A DNA stretch of 64,000 nt from NCBI RefSeq assembly GCF_014193585.1, contig NZ_BLXY01000002.1, forward strand, positions 372,001 through 436,000, in the 5' to 3' direction. A program made the position numbers and the translations under genes. This DNA is from Geomonas paludis. GTDB taxonomy: Bacteria; Desulfobacterota; Desulfuromonadia; Geobacterales; Geobacteraceae. Positions within the stretch are counted from its first letter, which is position 1, and every line of letters starts with the position of its first letter. Below, one piece after another: positions 21,875-30,561 of this stretch. Below the pieces are notes generated by a model, which did no database searches, was not told the origin of the DNA, and worked only from the letters and a program-made list of their open reading frames with translations.

Positions 21875-21900
21875 AGGTCCCTCCCTAGATTAAATTAAAA

Positions 21901-21930
21901 TTATTTTACGACCCGGTAGAGTATGTCAAA
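21901..21930 (-). promoter_or_regulatory. Sigma-70-type promoter of fbp
   Basis: Read on the minus strand: TTGACA (21930-21925), an 18-base spacer and AATAAT (21906-21901), just ahead of the fbp ribosome site. Confidence 0.5.
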
Positions 21931-22037
21931 AAAGGTTTCAAAGCAAGAAAAAAAGGGCGAACAGAGTGCACATACAGCAACCAAATTGGTAAACAAATTT
22001 ACCCACATGTGAGAGCAATAAGTTACGACTATCACGT

Positions 22038-22151
22038 CCTCTCTCCCACTGGGAGAGGGTGCCCGAAGGGCGGGTGAGGGAGGCGCCACGAAGCAACTTC
22101 GGCGCAGTCATCAGCGCCCTCACCCCGCCCCTCTCCCGGAGGGAGAGGGAG
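22038..22151. repeat. Long palindromic repeat of family 3 (CCCTCTCCCNGGAGGG)
   Basis: The 376-base spacer between putA and fbp holds, from right to left on the minus strand, the fbp promoter, about 100 bases of AT-rich DNA without a gene, this element, the putA terminator and a family-2 palindrome. The element has inverted halves, CTCTCCCACTGGGAGAGGG...GGTGAGGG and CCCTCACCCC...CTCTCCCGGAGGGAGAGGG, about 45 bases each. Confidence 0.8.
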
Positions 22152-22162
22152 TGTGGACCACA

Positions 22163-22198
22163 GAAAAAAGCGCCTGCACTCGTAAAGTGCAGGCGCTT
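22163..22198 (-). terminator. Rho-independent terminator of putA
   Basis: On the minus strand AAGCGCCTGCACT pairs with AGTGCAGGCGCTT around TTACG, followed by TTTTCTG. A 13-bp stem. Confidence 0.85.
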
Positions 22199-22215
22199 CA
22201 TTATCACCGGTGCTT

Positions 22216-22242
22216 CTGTAGGGGCGAATAATCATTCGCCCG
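22216..22242. repeat. Family-2 palindrome (GGGGCGAATAATCATTCGCC)
   Basis: Single copy of the GGGCGAATAATCATTCGCC palindrome immediately downstream of the putA stop codon. Confidence 0.8.
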
Positions 22243-22250
22243 CCTTTCCA

Positions 22251-25200
22251 TTATGCGACCCAGTCGTCGTCCTCCTCGACCGGTGCGAAGCCGCGGCGCA
22301 TCGTGTTCTCGGTGACCACCCTCGGATCCATGAAGTGCAGCAGGTAGTCGTGCCCGCCGGCCTTGGTGCCGACGCCGGACATCTTGGAGCCGCCGAAGGG
22401 CTGGCGGCCGACCAAAGCGCCGGTGTTGTTGCGGTTCAGGTACAGGTTGCCGACGCGGAACTGGCGACGGGCCTGGGCCAGGTGCTCCGGGCTCCTGGAG
22501 AAGACGCCGCCGGTGAGGGCGAACTTGGTGGAGTTGGCCCACTCGATGGCCTGGTCGAAGTCCTTGGCGCGCATGACGGCGAGGACCGGTCCGAATATCT
22601 CCTCCTGGGCGATCCTGTGCTCCGGCTTGATACCGCCGATGATGGTCATCGGCACGTAGAAGCCGCCGTCGCTGGGCACCTTGCTCTCGTAGAGCACGTG
22701 ACCTTCCTTCTTGCCGATTTCCGCATACTCCTTGATGGTCTTCATCGCCTTGTCGTCGGCGACGGCGCCCATGTAGTTGGCCGGATCCTCGGAGGGACCG
22801 ACCAGGGTGGCCTGGGCCATGGAAACCAGACGCTCAATGAACTTGTCGTACACCGCGTCGAGCACGATGACGCGGGAGCAGGCCGAGCACTTCTGCCCCT
22901 GGAAGCCGAAGGCGGAGTAGAGGACATGCGGCACTGCCTCGTCCAGGTCGGCGTCGTCGTCGATGATGATGGCGTTCTTGCCGCCCATCTCGCATACGAT
23001 CTTCTTGACGTTCTCCTGACCCGGGTAGACCTTGGCGGCGCGATCGATGATCCTCAGGCCGACCTCCATGGAGCCGGTGAAGGCGATGAGGCTGACGTCC
23101 GGGCTGTCCACCAGGAAGTCGCCCATCACGGAGCCGCGGCCCGGGGTGTAGTTGAAGACGCCTTCGGGGAGGCCGACTTCGCGGAACAGTTCCACGATGT
23201 GGTAACCGATGACGGAGGTGATGCCGGAGGGCTTGAACACGACGCAGTTACCGGCCACGATGGCGGCGGAGGTCATGCCGAGGCTGATGGCCAGCGGGAA
23301 GTTCCACGGCGCGATGACCGCGGCGACGCCTTTGGGCTCGTAGAAGTAGTGGTTCAGCTCGCCCGGCGCGTTGCCCACGCGCTTCGGGGTGCCCAGGGTG
23401 ATCATCTCGCGGGCGTAGTATTCAAGGAAGTCGATCGCCTCGCAGACGTCGGCATAGGCCTGGTCCCACTGCTTGCCGATCTCGAGTACCTGCCATGCGG
23501 AAAGCTCGAAGATGCGGCGACGCGCCACGGCGGCAGCCTTGATCAGGTACTGGGCGCGGTCCTTCGGATCGGTGTCGCGCCATGCCGGGAAGGCCTTCTT
23601 GGCAGCCTGGATGGCGTCGCCCACTTCCTTGGTGCCCGCCTGACAGATGACGCCGATGGTCTCGGACGGCTTGTTCGGGTTCACCGACGGGATGGTGTCG
23701 GCAGTCTTCACTTCCTTACCGTTGATGAAGAGCGGGTAGGTCTTGCCGAGCTGCTTTCTCACCGCGGCGATCTCGTGCGGGAAGGCGGCGCGATGATCGG
23801 CACGGGTGAAGTCGACCATGGCCTCGTTGTAGAACGGCTTGAGGCCGCCAGGGCCCTTGGCTTCCGGCTTCTTGGCAGCGGCGCGTGCGGCGCGCTCGCG
23901 CTGGACGGTGACCTCCGGGTCCTCGAGCAGGCGCTCGATCTGCGCGTCCTCGGCGAAGCTCTGGCGCAGGAAGGACTCGTTGGCGGTATTCTCCAGCAGG
24001 CGGCGCACCAGGTAGCCCATGCCCGGCACCATGTCGCCGTACGGGCAGTAGAGGCGGATGCGGCCGGCAACCTTCAGGATGCCCCTTCTGACCGGCTCGG
24101 CCATGCCGTAGAGCACCTGGAACTCGTAACGCTCGTCGGGAACGTTCAGCTCCTTCGCCATCTCCATGACCGCTGAAATGGTTCTGATGTTGTGGGAAGC
24201 GCAGGCGAAGTGGCAGATGTCGGAGCTCTCCAGGATCATCTTGGCCTGGCGCTCGTAAGCCGCGTCGGACTCGGCCTTGATGGTCCAGACCGGGATCGCC
24301 CAGTCATTCTGCTTGGCCTTGACCGTTTCCATATCCCAGTAGGCGCCCTTCACGAGGCGGATGGAGATCTTCACGTTCTTCTGGCGGGCCCAGGCGAGCA
24401 GCTCCGGGAGATCCTTGTCGGTGTCCACCAGGTAAGCCTGAAGCACGAGGCCGAACTGGTCGTAGTTGGGGAACTCGAGTTTAAGCCGCTTGTACACCTC
24501 GATGATGATGTCCTTGTGACGGTAGGACTCCATGTCGATGCAGAGGAAGCCGTCCAGTTCCATGACCTTCTGGGCGATCTTGCGAACGCGGTTCAGGATG
24601 GCGACCACGGAGCCCTCGAAGTCCTGCGGGTTGGCCAGGCAGAAGAGCGCGGTCGGCTTCACGGCAACGTTGACCTTCGGCGCGTGTCCCCAGTCGAGGT
24701 TGCTGTCGCCCCCCTTGCCCGGCAGCGGTTTCCAGTCCTTGTACTCCTTCTTGAGCGAGTCGAGCAGCTCGAGGTAGGTGTTCATGTACTCGTCCGCTTC
24801 CTTCTCGGAAAGCGTCGCCTCACCCAGCACGTCCACGACGAACGCGAAGCCGTCCTTGCGCAGACGCTCCATGTTCTTGATGGCTTCCTTGGTGTTCTCG
24901 CCCACGATGAACTGGCGGGCCATCTCCTGGATGTTGGTGGTGAGGAACTTGTTCAGCATGGCCCCGCCGAAGGAGCCGAGCATGCCCGCCACCTTGGCGC
25001 CGGTGGAGAGGACCGGCGGCATGTCCTTCTCTTCGCCGAAGTATTCACGGATGTGGTCGGTGAGGAGCTTGCCGGTGGTGAGGGACGGGAAGACATCGAC
25101 AAAGCGGAACATCTGGATCTTGAAGGTTTCGTTCTGCATGCTCCAGTCCATCACCTTGCCCATCCAGGCCCCCTTGTTAAAGAGGGACGGCTTTTCGCCG

Positions 25201-25265
25201 GAGATGGTGGAGAAGAACTCCTTGCCCCGCGCAATGACTCTGTTGTTCAGTTCGGTGTTGTTCAT
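22251..25265 (-). CDS. putA: Bifunctional proline dehydrogenase / L-glutamate-gamma-semialdehyde dehydrogenase
   Basis: 1004 residues. The N-terminal half is the FAD-dependent proline dehydrogenase barrel (RLVKGAYWD, YGDMVPGMGYLVRRLLENTA); the C-terminal half is the aldehyde dehydrogenase with catalytic cysteine in GQKCSACSR and glutamate in CEMGGKNA. It oxidises proline to glutamate, with electrons to quinone and NAD. It lacks the N-terminal ribbon-helix-helix DNA-binding domain of enterobacterial PutA, so it does not repress itself; this short type is the one known from Geobacter sulfurreducens. SD AAGGAG precedes the ATG. Regulation appears to be by sigma-54 (promoter at 25324) and the activator gene immediately upstream. 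Confidence 0.96.
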   Translation of the reverse strand: MNNTELNNRVIARGKEFFSTISGEKPSLFNKGAWMGKVMDWSMQNETFKIQMFRFVDVFPSLTTGKLLTDHIREYFGEEKDMPPVLSTGAKVAGMLGSFGGAMLNKFLTTNIQEMARQFIVGENTKEAIKNMERLRKDGFAFVVDVLGEATLSEKEADEYMNTYLELLDSLKKEYKDWKPLPGKGGDSNLDWGHAPKVNVAVKPTALFCLANPQDFEGSVVAILNRVRKIAQKVMELDGFLCIDMESYRHKDIIIEVYKRLKLEFPNYDQFGLVLQAYLVDTDKDLPELLAWARQKNVKISIRLVKGAYWDMETVKAKQNDWAIPVWTIKAESDAAYERQAKMILESSDICHFACASHNIRTISAVMEMAKELNVPDERYEFQVLYGMAEPVRRGILKVAGRIRLYCPYGDMVPGMGYLVRRLLENTANESFLRQSFAEDAQIERLLEDPEVTVQRERAARAAAKKPEAKGPGGLKPFYNEAMVDFTRADHRAAFPHEIAAVRKQLGKTYPLFINGKEVKTADTIPSVNPNKPSETIGVICQAGTKEVGDAIQAAKKAFPAWRDTDPKDRAQYLIKAAAVARRRIFELSAWQVLEIGKQWDQAYADVCEAIDFLEYYAREMITLGTPKRVGNAPGELNHYFYEPKGVAAVIAPWNFPLAISLGMTSAAIVAGNCVVFKPSGITSVIGYHIVELFREVGLPEGVFNYTPGRGSVMGDFLVDSPDVSLIAFTGSMEVGLRIIDRAAKVYPGQENVKKIVCEMGGKNAIIIDDDADLDEAVPHVLYSAFGFQGQKCSACSRVIVLDAVYDKFIERLVSMAQATLVGPSEDPANYMGAVADDKAMKTIKEYAEIGKKEGHVLYESKVPSDGGFYVPMTIIGGIKPEHRIAQEEIFGPVLAVMRAKDFDQAIEWANSTKFALTGGVFSRSPEHLAQARRQFRVGNLYLNRNNTGALVGRQPFGGSKMSGVGTKAGGHDYLLHFMDPRVVTENTMRRGFAPVEEDDDWVA

Positions 25266-25323
25266 CCAAAGGCTCCTTTATTACAGGTTGTTCCAAGAGG
25301 AAATCATAAACGTGTAAAGCTAG

Positions 25324-25339
25324 AGCACAAGCTGTGCCA
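25324..25339 (-). promoter_or_regulatory. Sigma-54 (-24/-12) promoter of putA
   Basis: On the minus strand TGGCACAGCTTGTGCT: GG at -24, GC at -12 with the correct 10-base gap, and a perfect TGGCAC half. The transcript would start near 25312, 47 bases before the putA ATG. The rest of the 402-base spacer holds a semi-palindrome ATCGTATACTCGAT just upstream (25340-25354 area), possibly part of an activator site, and a repeat at 25572-25660. Confidence 0.65.
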
Positions 25340-25571
25340 TCGAGTATACGATTTCGTTCCTGGTGGAGACGTGGAGGCGGCCGCTAGGATCTGAACTGCC
25401 GTAGAGGGAGGTGCTTCATCCAGCTAAACAGCCGGAAGTATTATAGCATTGTTGGGGGAGAAGGGTAACGCGGGGCAAAAATTGATTAGATGGTGAGACC
25501 TGAGCGTTTCGATAATCAGGAGGCGATAGGAATGGAGAAGTAAATACAGAATATGCAGCAATGCATAAACG

Positions 25572-25660
25572 TCCCCTCCCCCGGAGGGGGAGGGACAGGG
25601 AGGGGGATCTTTTCCGCACCGCAAGCCCCCCTCCCAGCCTCCCCCCTCCGGGGGGAGGAG
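25572..25660. repeat. Family-4 repeat (CCCCTCCCCCGGAGGGGGAGGG)
   Basis: Two palindromes facing each other, CCCTCCCCCGGAGGGGGAGGG and CCTCCCCCCTCCGGGGGGAGG, just downstream of the sigma-54 activator gene. A close relative occurs at 28762-28858. Confidence 0.8.
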
Positions 25661-25667
25661 TATGAAC

Positions 25668-27113
25668 CTAGGCAATACCGTGCTTCTTCAACTTCCTGGC
25701 GATGGTCGACTGGTTCACCCCCAGCGCCTCAGCCATGCGCACCTGGTTGCCATGCGTAGCCAGCGCCTTCTCCAGAACCGCCTTCTCAACCTTGTCCAGC
25801 GTCTCCTGCAGGGTCACCTCGTCGTGCCACACGCCCCCTACCCCGGTCGACGCTACGCTGCCGGAAGCGATTTCCGCGGGCAGATCCTTGACATCGATGA
25901 GGTCGGTTTCCGTCATGACCACCAGCCGCTCACAGATGTTCATCAACTGCCTGACATTGCCCGGGTAATCGTAGGCGAGTAGCGCGTCCGAGGCGGCGCG
26001 GGTGAGACGCTTGCGGATCGAGTCGCGTGTCCCGAACAGGTCGACGTAATGCCGGACCAGCGGCAGGATGCAGTCGCGCCGCTCCCGAAGCGCCGGCACG
26101 TGAATCGGGATGACGTTCAGGCGATAGTAAAGGTCGAGCCGGAAGGTGCCGTCTTTGACCATCTGGTCAAGATTGCGGTGGGTCGCCGCCAGTATCCTGA
26201 CATCGAGCGTGCGCGCCTTGGTCCCGCCAAGCCGCACCACGCGGCCGTTTTCCAGGAACCGGAGCAGCTTCACCTGGGCTGACTGGGGCAGTTCCGCGAT
26301 CTCGTCGAGGAACAGAATGCCGCCGTCAGCCAGTTCAAGATAGCCCGGTTTGCCACTGACTTGCGCGCCGGTAAATGCGCCCTTCTCGTAGCCGAAGAGT
26401 TCGGATTCGATAAGAGATTCGGGGATGGCGCCGCAGTTGATCTCGATGAGCGGCTTGTCGGCCCGGCTGGAGTTCTTGTGGATCAGTTCAGCAATAAGCC
26501 CCTTGCCGACGCCGGACTCGCCGAGGATCAGCACCGTCGAGTTAACCGCGCTAACCTTGAGCGCCTGCTTCAGCGCGTTGACCATAAGAGGGCTACGGGC
26601 GATGACGCTGCGCGAAGCCAGATCGGCCTGCTGCATCTCCAGCATGTGGCTGCGAAACTGGTCCCGAAGCGCCTCCTGCTCTTCCAGTTCGCGTTGCAAG
26701 TTGTCGATTTCAGTAACGTCCCGCTCGCTGACCACGACCCGGATCACCTTGCCGGTCGCGTCCAGTACCGGCGTGCCCGTCGAAATCAGCTTGCGCCCCT
26801 GCCGGTTCTGCAGTTGGCTCACGACCTTGCCAGTAGTGAGAGCTTCCAGCGCCGCAGAGCGGTCGATGAAACCCTGATCCAGCAGCTCGTGCATGTTTTT
26901 GCCGATAACTTCGGCGGCAGTAATGTTGTTGATGCGCTCGGACGCAGGATTTATGCGGATTACCACAGCATCGGCATCACAGATCCAGAGCCCGTCAGAG
27001 GACGAATCGATGATGGCATCGAGTTCACGTGTCAGATCCTGGAAAGCGCGCATCTGCCGCGCCATCTCCTCCAGGTCGAGAGCCGCCATGGTTCCAGTTG
27101 TAGCTTCAGTCAT
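25668..27113 (-). CDS. PAS-containing sigma-54-dependent activator, probable regulator of putA
   Basis: 481 residues. PAS sensor domain about 30-140, coiled segment 138-165, AAA+ domain with Walker A GESGVGKG (198-205), intact GAFTGA (245-250) and Walker B GGILFLDEIAEL, and a C-terminal TyrR/RocR-type HTH (QVRMAEALGVNQSTIARKLK). It has no receiver, so it senses a ligand or redox state through PAS rather than a kinase. ATG 27113 follows GGAGG; the longer TTG-initiated frame from 27128 would contain that ribosome site. It sits next to putA, which has a -24/-12 promoter, so activation of proline catabolism is the natural inference. The gene is transcribed in the same direction as putA. Confidence 0.9.
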   Translation of the reverse strand: MTEATTGTMAALDLEEMARQMRAFQDLTRELDAIIDSSSDGLWICDADAVVIRINPASERINNITAAEVIGKNMHELLDQGFIDRSAALEALTTGKVVSQLQNRQGRKLISTGTPVLDATGKVIRVVVSERDVTEIDNLQRELEEQEALRDQFRSHMLEMQQADLASRSVIARSPLMVNALKQALKVSAVNSTVLILGESGVGKGLIAELIHKNSSRADKPLIEINCGAIPESLIESELFGYEKGAFTGAQVSGKPGYLELADGGILFLDEIAELPQSAQVKLLRFLENGRVVRLGGTKARTLDVRILAATHRNLDQMVKDGTFRLDLYYRLNVIPIHVPALRERRDCILPLVRHYVDLFGTRDSIRKRLTRAASDALLAYDYPGNVRQLMNICERLVVMTETDLIDVKDLPAEIASGSVASTGVGGVWHDEVTLQETLDKVEKAVLEKALATHGNQVRMAEALGVNQSTIARKLKKHGIA

Positions 27114-27207
27114 AAAAACCTCCGGCAAAAGTAGCGCCGGCGACCATTATGCATAAACGCATTGGATATGCAAGAGGGAATACAGAAAAAGCGGAGACTA
27201 TCTGAAT

Positions 27208-27260
27208 TTGACGGCAAGAACGGGATATGGTACTTTGAATCGTACTTTAAATGGCACGAT
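27208..27260 (+). promoter_or_regulatory. Promoter and candidate operator of the Phd-RelE type toxin-antitoxin pair
   Basis: TTGACG (27208-27213), a 17-base spacer, TACTTT (27231-27236). The -10 box lies in the first of two direct copies of GTACTTT (27230 and 27243), and ATCGT/ACGAT (27239, 27256) frame the second, a likely autoregulatory binding site. Confidence 0.5.
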
Positions 27261-27286
27261 AAAGAACACGCAAGAGGTGAAGCGAA

Positions 27287-27550
27287 ATGTCATCCATAAG
27301 CGCAAATGACCTTAAAACTCGTGGCGTAGCTGCCATAGAAGCTGCATTGACCGACGATAGTGAAGCCATCATTTCAGTTCGCGGCAAGACCCGCTACGTC
27401 GTCATGCCGATAGAGCATTTCCATTACTTGCGCGAATGTGAGTTGGAAGCAGCCTTGGCACAAAGTAATGATGATATAGCTGCGGGTCGGTTTGTTGTAT
27501 CGACTCCAGAAGAACATCTCAGAAGGATAAAAGAAGGTGATGAGGCATGA
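27287..27550 (+). CDS. Antitoxin of the Phd/YefM type
   Basis: 87 residues. The N-terminal half has the Phd/YefM DNA-binding pattern (SANDLKTRGVAAIEAAL, then a beta-strand ending YVVMPIEHFHYLREC); the C-terminal half is charged and presumably folds on the toxin. The toxin start overlaps the stop (ATGA). Cognate toxin is RelE-like. Lower GC content than the neighbours, and position between unrelated metabolic genes, suggest acquisition. Confidence 0.85.
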   Translation: MSSISANDLKTRGVAAIEAALTDDSEAIISVRGKTRYVVMPIEHFHYLRECELEAALAQSNDDIAAGRFVVSTPEEHLRRIKEGDEA

Positions 27551-27828
27551 AGTACCGCTTGGTCTTTACCAAGCAGTATGAGAAGCGCGTCCGGCGCTTC
27601 TTGAAGCATCACCCCGAGTTGGAATTTGCCTACCTCAAGACTCTGAAACTACTTCAGGCCAACCCCTTCCACCCCTCGCTCAGGCTGCATCGCCTTACCG
27701 GTCGCCTGAGCGGGCTTCACTCGGTATCGATAACTCTTTCCTACCGCATTACACTTGAATTCCTCGTCACCGACGATGAAATTACCCCCGTCAACGTGGG
27801 CGATCACGAGGCAGTCTACAGGACTTGA
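27547..27828 (+). CDS. RelE/ParE-superfamily toxin (probable mRNA interferase)
   Basis: 93 residues in the compact RelE fold: LVFTKQYEKRVRRFLKHHPEL at the start, then HRLTGRLSGLHSVSITLSYRIT and a final strand with NVGDHEAVYRT. The residues resemble YafQ/RelE-type interferases rather than ParE, but I cannot show a catalytic set with certainty. It overlaps the antitoxin gene by four bases. Confidence 0.85.
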   Translation: MKYRLVFTKQYEKRVRRFLKHHPELEFAYLKTLKLLQANPFHPSLRLHRLTGRLSGLHSVSITLSYRITLEFLVTDDEITPVNVGDHEAVYRT

Positions 27829-27833
27829 CTTCC

Positions 27834-28745
27834 TTACGCTCTTAGGGAGCGATAGGCATGAAGGGAGTAAAGTGCCAACCCGGCCCAGATGAACAGGAAG
27901 CTGATCAAGTGGGTGTGGGTGAAGGTCTCACCGAAGAGGGTGATGGCCAGCAGGAAGTGCATGGTGGGGGTGATGTACTGCAAAAAGCCGATCGTTGCCA
28001 GACGCAGCTTCTTTCCTGCGGCGGCGAACAGCAGTAAGGGGATGGCGGTCACTATGCCCGACATCGGGATCAGCACGTCCAACGCAATACCGTGGGTGAG
28101 GAAGATGCCGGTTCCCTTCTGGTTCAACTGCACCAGGTAGAAGAGCGCAAACGGCATCAGGAGCAGGGTTTCGACGGTAAGCCCGACCAGCGGTTCGACG
28201 TGCAGCACCTTGCGGATCAACGCGTAAAGCCCGAAGGAGAGCGCAAGGAGTAGCGAGATCCAAGGTACGTTGCCGTATTGAATGGCGAGATAGAGGACGC
28301 CGGTGAAGGCAAGCGCGAGACTGATCCACTGCGGGCGCTCCAACCGCTCGCGCAGGAACAAGAAACCGAGCAGCACGTTGACCAGCGGATTGATGAAGTA
28401 GCCCAGGCTCGACTGCAACACCTCGCCGACGCTGATGGCGTAGATGAAGACCAGCCAGTTGGTAGCGATGAGAATAGTGGTAACGAAAAGGACGGCGAGT
28501 GCCTTCGGCCGTTTCAGAACCTCGATGGTGGCCGGCCAGACGCCCTTCCAGGTGAGGAGCAGTACCAGGAAGGCAAGCGACCATACGATCCGGTGCGAGA
28601 CCATCTCCAGGGGCGGGACGACCTTGACGCTCTTGAAGTAGACCGGGAAGAATCCCCAGCAAAGGTAAGCCGCCAGTCCGTAGATGACGCCCTGGCGGCT
28701 TTTTTGTGCAGCGGTGAGCTCGGTATGTTCGGTGGTAGTGCTCAT
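27834..28745 (-). CDS. rarD: RarD-type EamA transporter
   Basis: 303 residues, ten predicted membrane helices in two EamA repeats. QGVIYGLAAYLCWGFFPVYFK near the N-terminus and LGYFINPLVNVLLGFLFLRERL are RarD hallmarks. The family has not been given a firm substrate; in Escherichia coli it gives chloramphenicol sensitivity effects. The ATG at 28745 is the correct start: the upstream in-frame extension to 28811 is translation of the family-4 repeat (SNPSPPPDLPPSGGRR). It converges with the toxin gene, only five bases apart. Confidence 0.88.
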   Translation of the reverse strand: MSTTTEHTELTAAQKSRQGVIYGLAAYLCWGFFPVYFKSVKVVPPLEMVSHRIVWSLAFLVLLLTWKGVWPATIEVLKRPKALAVLFVTTILIATNWLVFIYAISVGEVLQSSLGYFINPLVNVLLGFLFLRERLERPQWISLALAFTGVLYLAIQYGNVPWISLLLALSFGLYALIRKVLHVEPLVGLTVETLLLMPFALFYLVQLNQKGTGIFLTHGIALDVLIPMSGIVTAIPLLLFAAAGKKLRLATIGFLQYITPTMHFLLAITLFGETFTHTHLISFLFIWAGLALYSLHAYRSLRA

Positions 28746-28761
28746 TCGAGTAGGTCCATTT

Positions 28762-28858
28762 CTCCTCCCCCCGGAGGGGGGGAGGTCGGGAGGGGGGGAA
28801 GGATTGGACAAGAGACGCCCCTTCCCCCTCCCCAGCCCTCCCCCTCCGGGGGAGGGAG
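28762..28858. repeat. Family-4 repeat between rarD and the NSS transporter gene
   Basis: Inverted halves CTCCTCCCCCCGGAGGGGGGGAGG and CCCTCCCCCTCCGGGGGAGGG-like, close to the element at 25572. The repeat carries GGGAGGAG upstream of the rarD start. Confidence 0.8.
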
Positions 28859-28872
28859 CTTAGCTTCGGCGA

Positions 28873-30240
28873 CTAAATAACTTTAAGCCCGCGCAGCAGG
28901 ATGACGGTGATGGTGACGGGCGCCACGTACTTCACCAGGAACAAAAAGATACTGATGATGGCACCGTTTCTCAACTGTCCGTCGTTGGAGAGTGCCGCCC
29001 TCACCTTCTCCTCGCCCCATACCCATCCGACGAAGAGACAAATGAACAGACCGCCCACCGGCATCAGGAAGTTGGAGGTCACGAAGTCGTAGAGGTCGAA
29101 CATGGTCATGCCGAAGAGCTTGAAGCCGGCCAGCGTGCTATTGGAAAGCGCGGCGGTCGAGCCGATCAGGGCCAAGAGAACCACGGTCAGCACGGTGGAG
29201 ATGAAACGGGACATGCCGAAGCGCTGGTGCAGGTAGGCAACCGGGACTTCCAGGATGGAAAGCATCGCGCCGGTAGCGGCGATGGCGCCCAGCACGAAGA
29301 AGAGCACGACGAAGACGTTACCGAACGGCATCTGGGAGAAGACGGCCGGGATGGTGATGAAGAGCAGCGACGGGCCAGCTTCCGGCTTGAAGCCGTAGGT
29401 AAACACGGCCGGAAAGATCGCGATGCCGGCCAGGATGGAAACGGTCAGGTCGGCGAGCATGACGCGCAGCGCGGTCATCGGGATGTTCTGATCATCGCGG
29501 AAGTAGCTGCCGTAGGTGATCATGGTGCCCATACCGACGGAGAGTTTGAAGAAGGCGAGTCCCATGGCGGTAAGGACGACGGCCCCGGTCACCTTGGAGA
29601 AGTCCGGACGGAACAGGAATTCAAGACCGGCCGCGGCGCCGGGAAGCATCAGGCTTCTGACGCCGATCATGACCAGGATCAGGAACAGTACCGGCATGAG
29701 GCGCTTGGTGGTTTTCTCGATGCCTTTGGAAACGCCGGCGATGATGATGGCGCCCACGAAGACGAGCACCAGGCACTGCCAGAACACGGACTGCACCGGA
29801 TCGGTGATCAGTTTCTCGAAGCCCGCCGAGGTGACCTTTGGGTCGGCGGAGAGGACGCTGCCGGAAGCGGCCTTGAAGATGTAGGCGAAGACCCACCCGG
29901 CCACCTCCGTGTAGAAGGCAAGGATCAGGAAGGCGGAGAGGACGCCGGCCGCGCCGATGAGGGCCCAGCTTTCGTTCTTGGGGTGCAGCACCTTGAAGGT
30001 GGTGAGCGCGTCGGACTTGGAGCGGCGGCCCAGCGTGAGTTCGGCAACCATGACCACGAGGCCGGCCATGAGGGTCGAGAGCAGGTAGACGATGATGAAT
30101 GCGGCCCCGCCGTTCAGGCCGGTCAGCGCGGGGAATTTCCAGATGTTGCCCAAGCCTACCGCCGAACCGAGCGTCGCGGCGATGACTCCTAAACCCGATG
30201 TGAAACTGTCCCGTGCCTTGGTTACTTTTACGTTTTGCAT
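28873..30240 (-). CDS. Neurotransmitter:sodium symporter (NSS) family transporter
   Basis: 455 residues, about eleven or twelve membrane helices. The LeuT-type signature GSAVGLGNIWKFPALTGLNGG at the start of helix 1 holds the sodium and substrate sites; other family patches (VELTLGRR-like VAELTLGRRSKSD, GMGTMITYGSYF) follow. It imports an amino acid or amine with Na+. Start at ATG 30240: the frame stays open to 30393 but that part translates family-3 repeat. No neighbouring gene points to the substrate. Confidence 0.9.
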   Translation of the reverse strand: MQNVKVTKARDSFTSGLGVIAATLGSAVGLGNIWKFPALTGLNGGAAFIIVYLLSTLMAGLVVMVAELTLGRRSKSDALTTFKVLHPKNESWALIGAAGVLSAFLILAFYTEVAGWVFAYIFKAASGSVLSADPKVTSAGFEKLITDPVQSVFWQCLVLVFVGAIIIAGVSKGIEKTTKRLMPVLFLILVMIGVRSLMLPGAAAGLEFLFRPDFSKVTGAVVLTAMGLAFFKLSVGMGTMITYGSYFRDDQNIPMTALRVMLADLTVSILAGIAIFPAVFTYGFKPEAGPSLLFITIPAVFSQMPFGNVFVVLFFVLGAIAATGAMLSILEVPVAYLHQRFGMSRFISTVLTVVLLALIGSTAALSNSTLAGFKLFGMTMFDLYDFVTSNFLMPVGGLFICLFVGWVWGEEKVRAALSNDGQLRNGAIISIFLFLVKYVAPVTITVILLRGLKVI

Positions 30241-30313
30241 GTTGTTGCCTGTGTCCTTTGCTCTCTTCCTGGTAATTAGCGGCAGCATTGCCGCGACTGC
30301 TTGGTTTAAATTC

Positions 30314-30413
30314 CTCCCTCTCCCCCTGGGAGAGGGTCGGGGTAAGGGCTGCTTTGTTGCTGGTGCCACCGCCCTCACCCGGCCTGCGGCCACCCTCTCC
30401 CGGAGGGCGAGGG
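30314..30413. repeat. Family-3 long palindromic repeat
   Basis: The 321-base spacer between the NSS gene and the YbaK-like gene holds only repeats: this element (CTCTCCCCCTGGGAGAGGG to CCCTCTCCCGGAGGGCGAGGG), a family-2 palindrome at 30421-30444 and a family-1 composite at 30451-30553. I see no gene in it. Confidence 0.8.
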
Positions 30414-30420
30414 TAAGATA

Positions 30421-30444
30421 GGGCGAATGATTATGCGCCCCTAC
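30421..30444. repeat. Family-2 palindrome
   Basis: GGGCGAATGATTATGCGCCC, one mismatch in the palindrome, followed by CTAC. Confidence 0.75.
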
Positions 30445-30450
30445 TGGCAG

Positions 30451-30553
30451 AAGGGACTGGCTTTGTTAGGTGCCTGTCCCTTTAGCGGAACGCTCCTTTC
30501 AGCTCAGCCAACTTCCCAAGTAAAGGGGACAGGCACCTGGCGGAGCCAGTCCC
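30451..30553. repeat. Composite of two inverted family-1 REP-like repeats
   Basis: Two REP-like units in opposite orientation (30451-30482 and 30523-30553) joined by a 40-base link that begins TTTAGCGGAACGC and continues CTTTCAGCTCAGCCA. The same composite, including the link, is at 52225-52331. Confidence 0.85.
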
Positions 30554-30561
30554 CCTCATCC

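Noticed and set aside
22059-24176. Plus-strand open frame of 705 codons opposite putA
   Set aside because: Same kind of reverse-frame shadow; it even begins in a palindromic repeat.
28746-28811. N-terminal extension of rarD
   Set aside because: The extra 22 residues translate the family-4 repeat, and RarD similarity begins at ATG 28745.
30241-30393. N-terminal extension of the NSS transporter
   Set aside because: It runs through the family-3 repeat; the family's first residues match a start at 30240.
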